NCBI RefSeq assembly: GCF_022539315.1
Contig: NC_066317.1
Span: 49,270,435-49,334,434, forward strand
Direction of reading: 5' to 3'
Length of the DNA: 64,000 bases
Source of the DNA: Serinus canaria
Lineage: Eukaryota > Chordata > Aves > Passeriformes > Fringillidae
Under the pieces are notes generated by a model, which was given only the letters and a program-made list of their open reading frames with translations, was not told the origin of the DNA and searched no databases. A program made the position numbers and the translations under genes. Within the stretch, counting starts at the first letter, position 1, and each line of letters opens with the position of its first letter. Below, piece after piece: positions 1-13,569 of this stretch.

Positions 1-2099
1 CCACAATGATTACTTTTAGTAACAGTTACTTCAGTGATCGAAACTGAATATGAATAGTCTTTGTGTATCTACCAAAGCACAAAACTGTATTTCCTACTCA
101 GAGCAGTGCAAACATAGTTTACACTTCCAAGAGACTGTGTTTTCAGGTGCTTGGTCAAAGGTTTCCTTTAAGTCAGTTGTCTAACTTTGTATCAAACCAT
201 GCAGGAAAAACAGGTATAACGATTCTTTTTTATTTAAATTATTGTATGAGAGTAAAACGAGTCAGTTCTTTAGAATTCATTACCCACAGAACCATCATAC
301 AGGGAGGGGTTCAGCCAGCATCCATATGGCCAATGGGGGCAACATCAATCCACATATGACTCAAGTGGGGCTTTATCCTCCAGCCCAGAATAGACCCCAC
401 AGCTGAGCCTGGCAGCACTGCAAAACTCAGCCCTGAGGAACTTGTGTGTAGGTAAGAGACAAGCTGGGCGAAACTGCAGGTAAAAATGTGTCAACAAAAT
501 ATATTAAAAGGTAATGTTTATACAAACACCAGGGAAATCAATTTTATAGCACATGGGAGTAAACTGCTTCACATGTAAGTATCTGCAGGCCTGGTGACTT
601 GCCTGGTGAGACTAAACACTTACCTTACTTAAGTGGGGGAGTCATTCATTTTTAAGTAAGAAATGCAAGGGGACAGCTTTCCTTTGAAGGGGGCAGTTTC
701 TTCCTCCTACAGTCCTTCCCTGTTCTGGAATGGGCCATCATCTTATAAATACTGGAAAGCCTTGCATTTGTGCTGAAAGCCCACAGCAATAGCTCCTACA
801 TTTTAACTGATCAGATTTTGGCAGGCAGGAAAGTTTTGTCTATTAAAGAGCCTCATTTTATATTTCTAAGTACACTGCCTTGCTTTCCCTCCCAAATTAG
901 TGCTGACAATTAATGGCCATCAAAAGAATAAAACTAAGTAGTTGCGAGGAACCAGCATTGAAATAATTAGTTTTGAAAGCCCAGAAAGTACCCCTAAAAG
1001 CAGTCAGAAGTGCGTTTGTGCAAGAGCTTGTTTCTCTAAAAACACAGTGAGCTCCGTGTGCTACAAGTTCTGACCTCCTCCGACACCAACTCCTCTGCGA
1101 CCAGCTGCCTTGCCCAGCTGGCAAGTGAACAACGAGGGAAGGAAATGAGCCATGCCTTGGGGGCATCCGTGAAGTACGTACTCAATGGCATCACTCATCC
1201 TTGGCAGCAGCCCCCTGTACAGGAGACCGGCACATTTTTAAGAGCCGGGACGGGCATCAGCCGGTATCACTCCTGCAGATTGCACCGCAAACAGGGTCTA
1301 AGGTTATGCTTGAGACAACCTGAGGAGTGACAGGAGAGGTCACTACACGTGCTCCACCCAACAGGTCTTCAGCCAGAGACAAAAAGGCAAGTGGAAAGAC
1401 AGAAGGATACATTTCCATTTTTCAGGGTGTGTCTAAAAGTCAGCAGTCTCTTTTCAAAACAGAATAGAGCAAATCCTTCTATCTGAGAATCTGAAAAAAG
1501 ACAACAGTCACAGATCAAGCACTTCCCTCTTAGTATCTTTGGAGGGTAGGTATTTCACCTGTTAAAAATTCAGGAACGGGGATGCAGAAGTAATTAAGCA
1601 ACTGACCATTTACACCTGACAACAGAGAAGGGCGAATTAGGTTTTATGTTGTCTGCCTAGCAGCCCACGCTGTCTGTTGAATTTCAAGATATACGGTTTT
1701 TTCCCCCAGCTAATTTATTCAAGGAACCTACAGTTCTTGACTACCGTACAGCTGTTTCACACACTTGTCCTCTTCTACATGTTGAACTGTGCCTTGAGAC
1801 ACAATATCATTTGCAGCTCCTTCATAATGACGGCTACTTTAGAATTTTTTTTAACATCAGTTCAAAGCTATATTCTAGAAATCTATAACCATCTTTACTG
1901 CTTTGTATCCATATGTAATTTCAGTTACAGTGGAAAATCCTATTGAAGCCCTAGACACACAGATGAAGAAAGCAGCACGATACATGCCTTGTCATAGTAA
2001 AACATGTAAGTGTCCCACTAAAATCCAACTTATTGTTCTTCATAAATTCAGAGTGTAGTATATGATAGAGACAATTCATGCTTTGTAACTGTATAAAAA

Positions 2100-2630
2100 T
2101 TATAAGATCCAACCATGCCTCTGACCCCCATGGCCAGAAGCAGGACCTTCTTTCTATTCAAAGATTTCCCGGACTCGCCCAGATAAAATCATGCCTATTA
2201 ACGAATGAATGAGTCCTTCTCGGGCAATAAGCAGCCATTTCCCAAGAACGTCCAGAACATTCAAGGAACTACACCTGGAAGAGATTACATCGAGGACCGG
2301 TGACGTCCTGGCTACAATTGAAAAGAAGACTATTTCGAGGAGCTCAAACAGCCATCCAAACCTATGGACTAACCCCGTTACATATGAAGGGACATACAGA
2401 AATCTTATGTAATTTCTGCTTCAGGCAGAATAAACTGTATATAAGCTGGCTACCTGAAGCAGTTGGTGGGAAACACTGGGGAGATGCTGACACTACGTTC
2501 GTCCGAATCAAGTTCACCCAGCGTCAAAAGTCCAGGGTTGACGCTGTCTTGGCTGTGGCGGTTTTATAATATTCTATCTAGTTGTCGATCTAATAAATTT
2601 ATAAAATCTTTTTTTTATATAAATTTGGCT
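2100..2630 (+). mobile_element. Possible solo LTR of an endogenous retrovirus
   Basis: The stretch has a TATA-like element (CTGTATATAAGC near 2435), a following CpG-rich segment and an AATAAA at about 2592, in the order U3-TATA-R-poly(A) of an LTR. It resembles avian LTRs only from memory. Clear TG...CA ends and a target-site duplication were not located, and no retroviral gene was seen nearby. It may instead be the shore of the adjacent CpG island. Confidence 0.3.
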
Positions 2631-2979
2631 GCCGATTTGATCATTACTTACAACAAGAGCATGACTAAAACCATCGGGAAAAAAAAAAAAAAGACTCCAA
2701 AACAAACAGTGGGAGCGCTGTTACACATTCCCCAGAGTGCAAAAGTAGCGTTCGACTTCAAAAAGGCACTAAGATCGGGCCTTCCGAGCAATTTTAATTT
2801 CAGCTCTCCCCTTTGGCAGATCCGCAGCAACGTAGAACAAGTCGGCCAGACTTGCAGCGTCACTTTTAGCCCCTAAACCCAAGCCATGTCTGACAGCACA
2901 TTGACTTTACTTTAAGTGCTCCTCCGTTTCCCTGGCTGAACAATACAGCAGGGCTCTGCTGCCTTCCCAGGGGTGACTG

Positions 2980-3620
2980 ACTTGCCTGGAAACTACACGC
3001 GAACATCGGCAAACCCAAAGGCTGGACTTTACTTCCCGAGCGCGGAGGGCGCCGCGCCGCCTACCTTGGCCACCCAGCTGAACAATGGTGACATCCTAGG
3101 GGCTCCGACGCGGCGATCCCCGGCTCCGGCCGCTCCTCTCCGCCTCTCCCGCCCGCCGCTCCCACCGCCTCACGCGCCGGGAGGGACGGGCCCGCGCGGA
3201 CTCCCGAGGCGCCCCCGCCGCCGAGCGCCGGCCGGCGGCACCGCGAGCGCTGCGCGCCGGGGACACTGCCCGTGGCGGCGCCGGCTGCAGCCGCGGGGCT
3301 GCGGGGCGGGAAGGGAAGGGAAAGGAAGGGCCGCGGCCGCGTCCCGCCCCCGCTGCGCTCCGCCTCCGGCGGGGCTCCTCGCCCCCGGGCTGCGGCCGCC
3401 CGTTCCCGGCGGGCGGGAAGGGAGCGGGCTCGCCCTCCGGCAGCGCGCCCGGCAAACGCAGGCAACCGCCGGCCGCCGCCTCGCGCTGCCCGGCCGCGTA
3501 ATGCAGCGCTGACCGCAGGATTGGCTCGTAACTAAAAGTTTCTGGGAACATCCCGGCATCGAAGCCATTCCTAACATTAAAGGATCGAGCGAAAAAGCAT
3601 CGTTTGAAACCACTGTGAAA
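2980..3620 (-). promoter_or_regulatory. Intronic CpG island, candidate alternative TBC1D1 promoter
   Basis: Dense CpG block inside the TBC1D1 intron, flanked on the left by a CpG-richer shore from about 2.1 kb. CpG islands of this kind usually mark promoters in vertebrates. The minus strand offers a start codon and a good donor at its downstream edge (3065-3094), while no comparable exon was seen on the plus strand. It could instead drive a non-coding RNA or act as an enhancer. Confidence 0.6.
3065..3094 (-). CDS. Candidate alternative first coding exon (10 codons)
   Basis: The minus strand reads ATG with A at -3, then 10 codons (MSPLFSWVAK), then AAG|GTAGGC, a good splice donor. The frame has an in-frame TGA upstream at 3172-3170, so the short peptide would be the true N-terminus. 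The exon ends in phase 0, the same phase as the first TBC1D1 coding exon, so it could splice to the next TBC1D1 exon in frame. The resulting protein would lack the first 139 residues. I do not recognise the peptide. This is inference with no transcript support. Confidence 0.35.
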
Positions 3621-6600
3621 TGTTACACTTCCAGTCTGTCTTGCCATTCGTGTTAGCTAATGGCATTTGACATAACATGCTAGCAGCTCAACTTCTAGAA
3701 ATCAGACTGTCGTTCTGGAAGGCCAGGAAGTAGTGTACATGTTTCCAGCAGGTCCAGGGATGTTACCTGCCACTCAGCCAGGAAAGCTCATTCCTGACGT
3801 TGCTCCGGCTGAGCTGGCTAGGAACACCCTCCTCTCCTACTCAGTGGCTGTGGGGCTGCCTGCGACAACTAATTTTCCTGAGTTAGGAGAAAGGGTACAG
3901 AACCAGGAAAGGAAAAAAGGCTGGGAGTTCACAGGAAATAATCCACTAGACTCAAAACAAAAAGCCCTTTATTTTCAACCACCTCAGAAACAACATGAAG
4001 AACTAGATTTGCACAATCATAACAGTAAAAGCATAGGGGTCTGCTAGGCACTTCTCAATAAAATTCAACTGGTCAAATTTAGATGATGAAGTGCCAAATT
4101 CAGCTCTTTATGCCCAAAGACACTCTCACTGAGACAGCTACTCCACTGTGAGTGTGCCGTGCATGCACTTGCACACTTATGGCTAATGGAATGATCTCCA
4201 GGTCAGAGCTGACACGGCTCCAGTCGTTTGAGTTATTAAAATGAAAACAGGAGGGGAAGAGTGACATCCACGCATGTGGGCTGGGGAGAAGCAGAGCCAA
4301 TCTCACAGCTCACTGAGGCAGAAAAGGGGCAGTTTTGGCACCTGCCCCAGACTACATGATCCTGAAACCCTGGGTTTGGTTCATACAAAGCAAACAAGGG
4401 AGCAAGCAGCCAGAGAGCTCGGTCACCTCCTCACTGGTGCTGGTGAGTGCCTGAGCACTGCTGCATCTCTGCAATGGGCCACAGATGGATGAGGGGGCAA
4501 CTCAAAGGTGATTCTTCTCAGCCTGTACCCAAGCTACAGTTTCTGAAATGAAAACCTTAACAAATGCATTTCAGATCTTCATAAAAGCAGAATAGAGTTC
4601 CATTTTCTAATAGTTCTACAGATTAGAGATAATTCACAACTATGGCAATGGCTCTCTTTGTGATTATGATAGTGGCCATGGACATTTGATTGTACAGATG
4701 TTCTTAGTCATAAGCCCAATAAGTCACTAAATATGACTGATACCCATTCTGGTAGCAGTCTCTAAAGGCTTGCTGGCATGACGGAGAAATTTTCACTGCT
4801 GCTACTGTTCATGATGTACCGAGTTCATACGTGAAAAAATAACATCTGTTCTCAGGGCCTTAAACTCAGAACTTGACAAGAACTCTACTTTTATTTCATG
4901 AAGTAACTGAGGGCATGAGCAAGGCAGAATGCTCCTCATTATGTGGTGCTCATAGTTGTACAGCATAACCACTATATTTGATGGTAGCATGAGAGTCTCA
5001 AGAGTCTCATTTCTCTAATGCTGAGGGTGAACAATACTACTTCTAAATAATTATTTCTTCCCCTTTCTCCGAGGAGATCCTGCCAGCTTGGGAGTTGTTC
5101 CAGCTCCCCCTTCCTGACTGACATCTTTACACAATTTTAAACTAACAATACACACACCTGCCCAAGAGTCCAGATTAAACACTAATGTCAGGATATCTGG
5201 CTTCTCACCCTGTCTGCAACTGGCTCAAACAGCCATTTCCAGTGTGTCACTTCACACTACTTAACTTTGAAACCTGTTGCATGTAGTTGTTATAGTGACA
5301 TTTGTATTTTAAATGCACTCTGAAAATTTCTACATGCTTCTATAGGATTGGGTAGAAGAGTGGTCTTGTGGTGAAGATACTGAATTAGGAGACAGAATAA
5401 CAATGAATGAATTCCAGCTTCTGCTGTTAACATGACTTCCAGGCATGCTACATAACTGCTCTCTCTGCTTTAGTTCACCTGTTAAAAAAAAAGATGGTTA
5501 ATGCTGGCCTTGAAGGAAGGAGAAGTGGGCACACTTTGGCATTTGGGAAACAGCTGGAAGTGAGGCTTAAGTGATCAGCTATAAAAACATTTAGTAATGC
5601 CTGAAACTCTTCAGTGTAAACGAAAAGGTCACTCTGTTGCTTACCTTCCAAAAAAGATGCATTTAGACATGTAGTGGGAACAATAACTGGATTCAATTTT
5701 CAGAATGTTCAAATTTCTAAAAAGAGAACTTCTGTATTTTAGTATTTTAAGTTTGGCTTGTGTAGATAACTGTCTCTCCAAAAATACGACATACCCATTT
5801 TGGGGAAATGGAAAAATTCAGGGTCAGGGAATAACATCTGTTTTGCATAAATAGTAAGTAGCACTTGACACCATCTTATCCAAGTCTATGATCTCTTAAA
5901 AATCAAAACAAACCCCTCAGTCCTATAAGCTGTTTCATGTTATCATGGAAAGTATTAGCAAGATATTTGTGGCTGTTTTTAAAATAGCAACAATTAAAAT
6001 ACTTCAAAGACACAACTTAGAGCTTCCATCGTCAGAAAGGTGATCTTTCTGTTCTACAGACGTCCTACATAAATTTACACAAATACTCTCATGAGTTTTT
6101 CTCCAACAAAGTTTTCTCCATTTAAAGAAGCTATTTGTAGAATGAAAGAGATATAAAAAGAGAAGGGAGACATACAGAAATATTAAGAAGAAAGGAAGGT
6201 GCAGTTGACCTTTCAACTCAAAAGAGGAGTATTCCTGTTTAATTTTCCTCTGATTTCAGTTTCTCTAGGTTTATTGAATATCTTCATATACCATAAATAT
6301 CTTTGTGAATCTTCACAGTGTGTCATCACTGAATGATGTCTCACAAGAACTTCCATTAAGGGTATAGCCAACAACTGTGGTACCTGAGAACTGGCCTCCC
6401 CTTTTGCTCTTGTGTTACCACCTGTGGAGATTTTAAAGCAGATCCCATCCCCATTTTAAGTTTTTTCTTCTGAATGATACTTAAACATACTTTGGCAGTT
6501 ATTCTTCTCATGAATTATCCCCTCTGTCCACATTCACTTGCAACTTTCACTTACCTCTTTCCTTCCTGTACACAAAAAGGTCTTGATAAAATCAGGTGGA

Positions 6601-9600
6601 AAAAATACAAGAAAAAAGTATGCCTGCCATTAATTATCACTTTCCAATATTTAGTCTTTGCTTAAAAACACCCACAATTTTTATCCTTTATCACTTAATT
6701 CTCACTGTTCTTTAGGATTTCCCTAAGTACTGTCTCATCCTTTTCTGAAAGCTCCAGGTGTGATGGTTTCTACTTTATCAGAGAAAAAAGAGAGAAAGAA
6801 AATAACTACTGTGAGTACTGTTTGTGATGTGAATTCAAAATGTAATAATGTTTTGGTTCTTAGATGCAGCTGTAATAAATCATACCAAAACAAAGGTGTC
6901 TAAGGAAACACCAGACTTCTATGGCACCTTCACACAATGCAAGATGCAAAAATTATTTATCTGAATCCATCAATGTAAAAGAGTAATGAATTCTCTGGAT
7001 TTCATCCTATCCAAAGACTCAATCAAGCCTAACTCAGTGGCTTCTGAATAGATACTATGGTGAAGAAAAGAGTAACCTTTGTTACTTCTTTTGACTAAAT
7101 TATAAGCTAACATTTTTCTCAATACAAAATGAAATATTAATCATAAAACCAATTACTTCACCAAACCAGACCTCCACCAGCCCCCAGATGAAAGACAACA
7201 GCAAGACCCAACACCTAACCACAGGCTCGTAGTGGCTGTCCCTTTGAATTAAAGTGCATAGAAGCACACCCATGCTAAAGATGAAATCCAGCTTTCTCCA
7301 AAGCACCTGGGATGACTTTCTTGGTGGTTTCTAGACACTCAGTGGAAGCAGAAACTACACAGATTTGGATAATCTTCTTAGTAATGGGAGTGAAATTTTC
7401 TGGCTATTTGCTAACCTGTAGCAAATATGAAAAATGCTGACATTGGGCCGGTGCCCAGAGATAACTCGCAATTCCCTCCCCGTGTGGCAGACAGAAGAGA
7501 ACAGTTCCTCACCAGACTGCTGGGCTCTGATTCAGCAGCAGAGTCCTTTCCAACCTCTCCTGTAGGTTAACTTACATATAAGTGTATTTTCCACCAAAAA
7601 ATTTGTAATTGCTAAAATGCTTCAATTCAAGTGATATTAGGATTTCCCACTCAGGAATGAAAAGTCATGTTGGTGATGGGCTATCTGTCCTCTTCCCTAC
7701 CACCACTATCCCTTCTCTCTCCAACAGTGTCAGAGCATAAAAGGGTTACCATGTGCTGAGGCTCAATTGCACCTCAGCAAGAGGACTGAGGGAAAGCAAG
7801 ATCTGTGAAGGGAAAGGTGATCCCCACCTGTAGGAGTGAAGTATAAGAGCACACGGGCCATGTTGCTCACTCAGCAGACAGTGGAATTGAAGTCTTCCTT
7901 GGGCAAGTCATATCCTAGAGGCAGGGTTACATCAACTGGAGTGAGGTCATGAGAGCATTAGAGGATAAAACACCTCATAAGGTTGAAGCAGCTTTCCTGA
8001 TTGGCTACCATTATCTTCAGATTCTTTCCCACGGGTCTGTTTTGGACCAGAAAGTATTTAGGCATTCTTTTTTTTATTTGAAAAGTTGTATCTAGAGAAA
8101 ACAGTTTGTGCTTTTCTTATGCCCTGTTAGAAGGCAGTTGTGGTGATAGCAGATGCTGGGATGATCAGTCAGTTACCTTGAACGGAATGGATAATTTCTC
8201 CGTATTTGCTCCAGAAAGTTGAGAGTAGAAGGGTTTTGGTGAAATCTTTAGTCAAACAAGGGACTGGAGAAAATACTACTCATTGCATCTGGAACCCATC
8301 ATCCTGTAAAGGTAACCAAGGCTATAGATAATCAGCTTAATGGTAACACAATCTAGCTTTAGGGTCCATTGGTGCCCATTCATAAACATTAGGGGCATCT
8401 GATGCAAAGAGCACATTTGGACTGAAATCATTGTGCCACTTCAAACACTTCTGAAAATACTGATGAGCAAACTTTGGATTGGCAAGTTTTACGCTGGACT
8501 GTGTATTTTTTGTCTTCCCACAGACAGCAAAAGAAAGCCTAAAGCTGTCAGAAACTTTGCCATGGGCTCTGACTAATTCTACTCAAGCATAATCATATGT
8601 CTGCATTTGACCAAGATGAAATGTACACTGCTGAATGATCTAATTGTAATTAAATTATCAGATCTCTATAAATGAGTGAAAAAACACAGTCTGAATCTAC
8701 AGCTAAGTCCAAGCAAGATTTATGAAGATATCTTGTGAGGAGATCACTTTGATCTGAATAGTTGGATGCAGAAAAACTAACAAGGACAATATGGCAAATG
8801 AGCAACAGGGGAAACTCAGAGCACAGCAGGGAATTGCCACAAAGAGACATCAGAGGTTCCATACCTTTATTCTCTTTTGTAATGAGGGTTTTCTGGAAGC
8901 TGTGAAATGAGCAGGAAGAGCAGAAAACAGGTAGAACAAAGGAGGAAACCGCAGAACCAAATCAAGGGCAGTAACTTTTGATCTTCTCAGTGTCACCAAG
9001 CTGAGAGATAACTTAGCTGAGCTCTCCAGAATGCTGAGGTGGCTTTGGGGAGAGAGCAGCAGATGTCACAAGGATGACATATACCTACACACAGACCCTG
9101 ACACAACTGGATAAACTATAAAATATTAATTATGCAAGACTGCTTATTTTAAAACTCGCCTGGCACTGGGATGTAAAACATGTGAAAATCAAATTGCCAT
9201 TAATGTCCCGTTGCACTAGACACATGGCCCTGAAAGGACTTTGCACCCTTTTCCATCAGCTTCCTGTTACTTCCTTGTGCCGAGCACCACAGATCTCACG
9301 CGAATAAAAAAACATCTAAAAGTTTAAAAAGCATTTTCAAAATGCAATTAGTTAAAAGTTATACTTAAAGTGCTTGTTGATCTTGAAGCTTATATGATTA
9401 ACTCAAGTCACATGGGAAAAGACAATTCATTTGAAGATAGATCTCATTTCCTTTGTGAAGAAGCATTACATCACAGTGGAAAAAATCCTCCAAATTACTA
9501 AGCACTACTATTTCCAATAACAGATAAGTAATAGAGTAAAAAATGTCTAAAAATCTTGTGGAAAACCTATGAACAGAACATGACACCTCTCATTTGACTG

Positions 9601-10290
9601 GTTAAAATCAAAACATAATTATAATTTTATCAATTCCCTATATGCTATGGGAGGCATATATATTATGAATGTCTATTTCCATAACATGGGCCTTCATGTT
9701 ATATATGTTTACTGTAGCCCACTAGAACACTCTAGTAATGAGTAATATAAAATAAGGAATAATGTATGCATCATTTTACAGAGTTATAGCCTAGCTCTTT
9801 GTTTACATAATTAATTATAGATTCAAAAATAGTCCCACTGTCCTAGACATATTATTTTGTATACCTCAGTCATAACAGTAGGAGACATGGGAAGTATACT
9901 GAGCTCCATAGAATGGAGAGCCATGGAAAGTAGCCAGTCTTCTCACTTCTCCACAATTTACTTAATAAAGCTATTTCTAACAGCACCAATTTCTCATTAT
10001 TTAATTCAGCCACCATCCCCATAGACAGTACACAGATTCAAGTGGGCTTAAATTGTAGTTCACATACTCGAAAGCAACCCCCATTTCAGTAAACTGAAAA
10101 AACTCCAACAGTTAAAATATAACTTTAAGTGCTAACTATTCTACTGCCAAACCAAAATATTTCTTGGTTTTACGGGGAATTGCTTAACAATAAGAACTGT
10201 CAGTTCAGGTTTATCTCTCAGAAAGTGTAGGGTCCAGAACTTACCTACAGTCAATAGAGTAATATTGCAGTTCAGATATGATAAGCAGCT

Positions 10291-10371
10291 GAGTGTAAAA
10301 ACTATTTATTTGAGAATTGCCCCCACTAAAATCACAGACCAAGTTGTTACTATATCCTTATGCATCTTAAG
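10291..10371 (+). repeat. Dispersed direct repeat, copy 1
   Basis: About 80 bases that recur at 13488-13569 in the same orientation with roughly 85-88 percent identity by eye. Both copies share TTTGAGAATTGCCCCCACT and CTTAAG near the end. Not recognised as a known family. Confidence 0.75.
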
Positions 10372-11900
10372 CAGAGATAACAAAAGGAGGAAACAAATAA
10401 TATATTGTCCTGCTCTTTTCCAGAATCAAGCTGAAGAAATTTTAATGTATGTAAGGCTGGCTTCATACCATAAGCCTCCCTGCTCGGGTGCTCTTGGACA
10501 AAACCCTGGTGGAAGAACTGTAGCAGCCAGCTGAGAACTACTGCAGCCCCTTGCAGTTGATTAAGAAGTGCACTCAGCTGCCTGCCCAACCCTTGCTCTG
10601 CATCACTTCCCATCACCAGCCTTCCATTTGATTACAAGCTGCAGCACAGTCCTTCCCTAGGTAGTTCCAGTGTAATGTGAAATTGAGAATACCACTGGAA
10701 CCTACTAACATAATAATTTGCATGTACAGTAACTTTGTATGGAGTACATCAACCTGCCTTTTTATTAAATTATCTGTGATTTTTATTTGGCTATGTTGTG
10801 CTGTTCATTATATTCCTTCTCAGGTGTCTTGAAAGTGGAAAATTTTGTTGGCAATGTTCCCTTGCACACATTTTTAACTCACTGTTTCTAATCTCTCCCC
10901 TTCCTACCCTCTTCTGCAGGCTTATCAACCCATCAAGTGTATTTTTGTCAGTGATGTGGACTCTTTTGCTTTTGTATTTTTGGCTAAATCATACTGTCTT
11001 TCAATTACAATGAAAGCAACAAAATGGCAATAAACCATCTTTCAAACCAAGATTCAGTCTTTACCAATCTGAAAAATCACTTTCCCCATGATACACCTGG
11101 CTTTCCATTCAGAAATTTACAGTTCCAGGTTTCATTACAAACAACATTCCACATTTAGTTACTTCAAGACAATTCTGTTTTAACTCCTAAAAAACACACT
11201 GGAAAACATTTGTGAAATATAACACACAATAAAGAGGCCTTTAAAATACAGCAGCAGGATTTATCCTTATGGCTCTTTTGTGGTTTTGATAGAGCTACAT
11301 TGCTTCAAAGGGCTCAGGATACACTACTGTAAGTCACTGCTGCACATTTCACCCACATGTTCCGCCCCTGTGCCAGAACAATGGAAGCCTCTGCGTGCTG
11401 AGTCAGCCATCCAAAACCCACGGATCCACACAGACCCAACACAGCCCCTCACCACAGGCTCTGTTAACCATCTTGTCACCAAGAAGGGGAGAGAGCGGCA
11501 TCATCTCACGTAGGACTCATCAAATTTGGAAATGTGCACATATTTTCAAGAATAAAGTCTGAAATATTCGTTGACATGCATTACACTATTGAAATGCACA
11601 AATAAATACAAAACTAATCATGGGTCAGTTTTGCCATTTCCTCCTTTCTGGGTATTCTTAGTATCAACAGGGAACTCTGGCATTCCAGGAGAAACCTGCA
11701 CAAAGCTGGATGGATAGGCTAGACAGTTGAATTCTTCACTGAAGTGATCTGCTAAGTTCAGATACTGCTACAACTTGCAAGTTTGAGCTCACATATTTGA
11801 ATAATTTGTAAGTCTCAACTCACTTATTTGAGAATGTGTTCACAGCTGCAAAGACTCAAATGGGTAAGTGAACCTCAGAAGTCATCTGAGCAGGTCTTTT

Positions 11901-12785
11901 AGAATCATAGAATCAATTTAGGTTGGAAAAGATCTGTAAGATCATGAAGTCCAAGCACTAACCCAGCACTGTCATATTCACCATTAAACCATGTCCTCAA
12001 GTGTCATATGCACACATTTTGGAATGCTTCCAGGGATGGTGATTTTACCACTTCCCTGAGCAGCCTGATACAATACCTGAGAATCCAATTACTGAGGATT
12101 TTTTCCCCTAATATCCAATTTAAACCTTACCTGGTGCAACTGAAGTCACTTCCTCTCATCCTGTCACTTGTTACCTGGGAAAAGTGGCTGATCCCCACCT
12201 TACTACAACCTCCTTTCAGATTGTTGCAAAGAGTGATCCAGTCTCCCCTGAGCCTTCTCCAGCCCAAACAATCCCAACTCCCTCAGCTGCTCCTCATAAG
12301 CTCTGTGCTCCAGACCTTTCACCAGCTCTTTTGCCCTTCTCTGGCCCAGCCCCTCAATGTCTTTCCAGTTGTGAGGAGCCCAGAACTGGACACAGGACTC
12401 AAGGTGTGCCTCACCAGTGCTGAGTCCTGGTCCTGCTGGCCACACTACTTCTGACAGAGGCCAGGATGCCACTGGCCTTCTTGGTCACCTGGGCACACCC
12501 TGGCTCACGTTCAGCCAGCTGTGGCCACATTCCAGCCACTCTGCCCCCAGTCTATAGCACTGACGGGAATTGTTGCGACCCAAGTGTAGGATCAGCATTT
12601 TGCCATACTGAACCTCTTGCAACTGGCCTTGGCTTATTTATCCAGCCTGTCCAGATCCCATTGCAAAACCTTTGTGCCCTTCAGCAGACCAACATTCCCA
12701 CTCACTTTGGTGTCATCTGTGAATTTACTGAGGGTGCCCTTGTTCCCCTTGTCCAGATCATTGATAAAGATAATTACCAGGACAT
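11901..12785 (-). mobile_element. CR1 LINE, 5'-truncated
   Basis: Begins on the plus strand with AGAATCATAGAATC followed by GGTTGGAAAAGATC and the spaced AGTCCAAGC motif, the reverse complement of the CR1 3' end, and continues about 880 bases into the body of the element (CAGATCATTGATAAAGAT near the far end). Open frames across it on both strands are broken and give no intact reverse transcriptase. CR1 is the dominant LINE of birds. Confidence 0.88.
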
Positions 12786-13487
12786 TTCATCCAGGGTATA
12801 TTAAATTCTCAAGTGTCCCATTGCTTTCAATTATAACTTATGAGTCGAATGAAGGCCCATTTTAATCAATCTTCCCAGCTTTTTCTCTTAGCATGCACAA
12901 TGCTGTAATACACAGTCAAACAACAAGAACCTAATAAGAATCAATATTACTTTCTCTCACTGTAGATCCACAGTGTCATCCCCATACAAGTGCTTCGAAT
13001 TTGCTCACCACAAAAGACAAAAACCTGTAAGTCTAATTCAGCTGATGTTTCCAGCTGGCCTCAAGACTTCCAGAACAGGCTGACATGCCTGTGCAAACAT
13101 GTGTACTTAAAGTCAGGTCATTGAGGGTTATCTGGCTAAGGAAAATTTGTCACATACCTATGTTTTATATGGCTTGCTGGAAGCACATTGTCTCAACATG
13201 TGCAAAAGGGGCTTATCTTGAGACCTTGACAGTTTCTGATCCGTAACTTTAACAAAAAATGTAATCAGAAATCTTTATTTGTTTATTTGAGGTTCCTGGG
13301 AACTCTTCTGACTCTTCCAAATCTAGCATAAACACAAAAACTGAAAGAGAAGGGAAAAAAGACAACTCTATTCTAAAGAAAAACTTGAAGCATGTATTTT
13401 GCAGTACATGAACTCCCTGCAGAAACCCCACTGAAAAACCTCCTCCCAGTAAAGAGGAAGCCTGCATACAGGCAATGCATGCAGTCT

Positions 13488-13569
13488 GAGATGTAAAAGC
13501 TATTCATTTGAGAATTGCCCCCACTTAAATCACAGATCAAGTGGCTACTGTACCTTTATGTGTCTTAAG
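13488..13569 (+). repeat. Dispersed direct repeat, copy 2
   Basis: Second copy of the repeat at 10291-10371, about 3.2 kb further along. The homology appears to stop sharply at both ends, as expected for two insertions of one element or an old local duplication. Confidence 0.75.

Noticed and set aside
2973..3647. Open frames of 130-183 codons near 3.3 kb
   Set aside because: Same GC-composition artefact in the intronic CpG island. Only the 10-codon exon with a donor was kept as a candidate.
12008..12865. Open frames on both strands at 12.0-12.9 kb that look protein-like
   Set aside because: They are translations of a CR1 3' region in antisense and sense. No reverse-transcriptase motif is intact.
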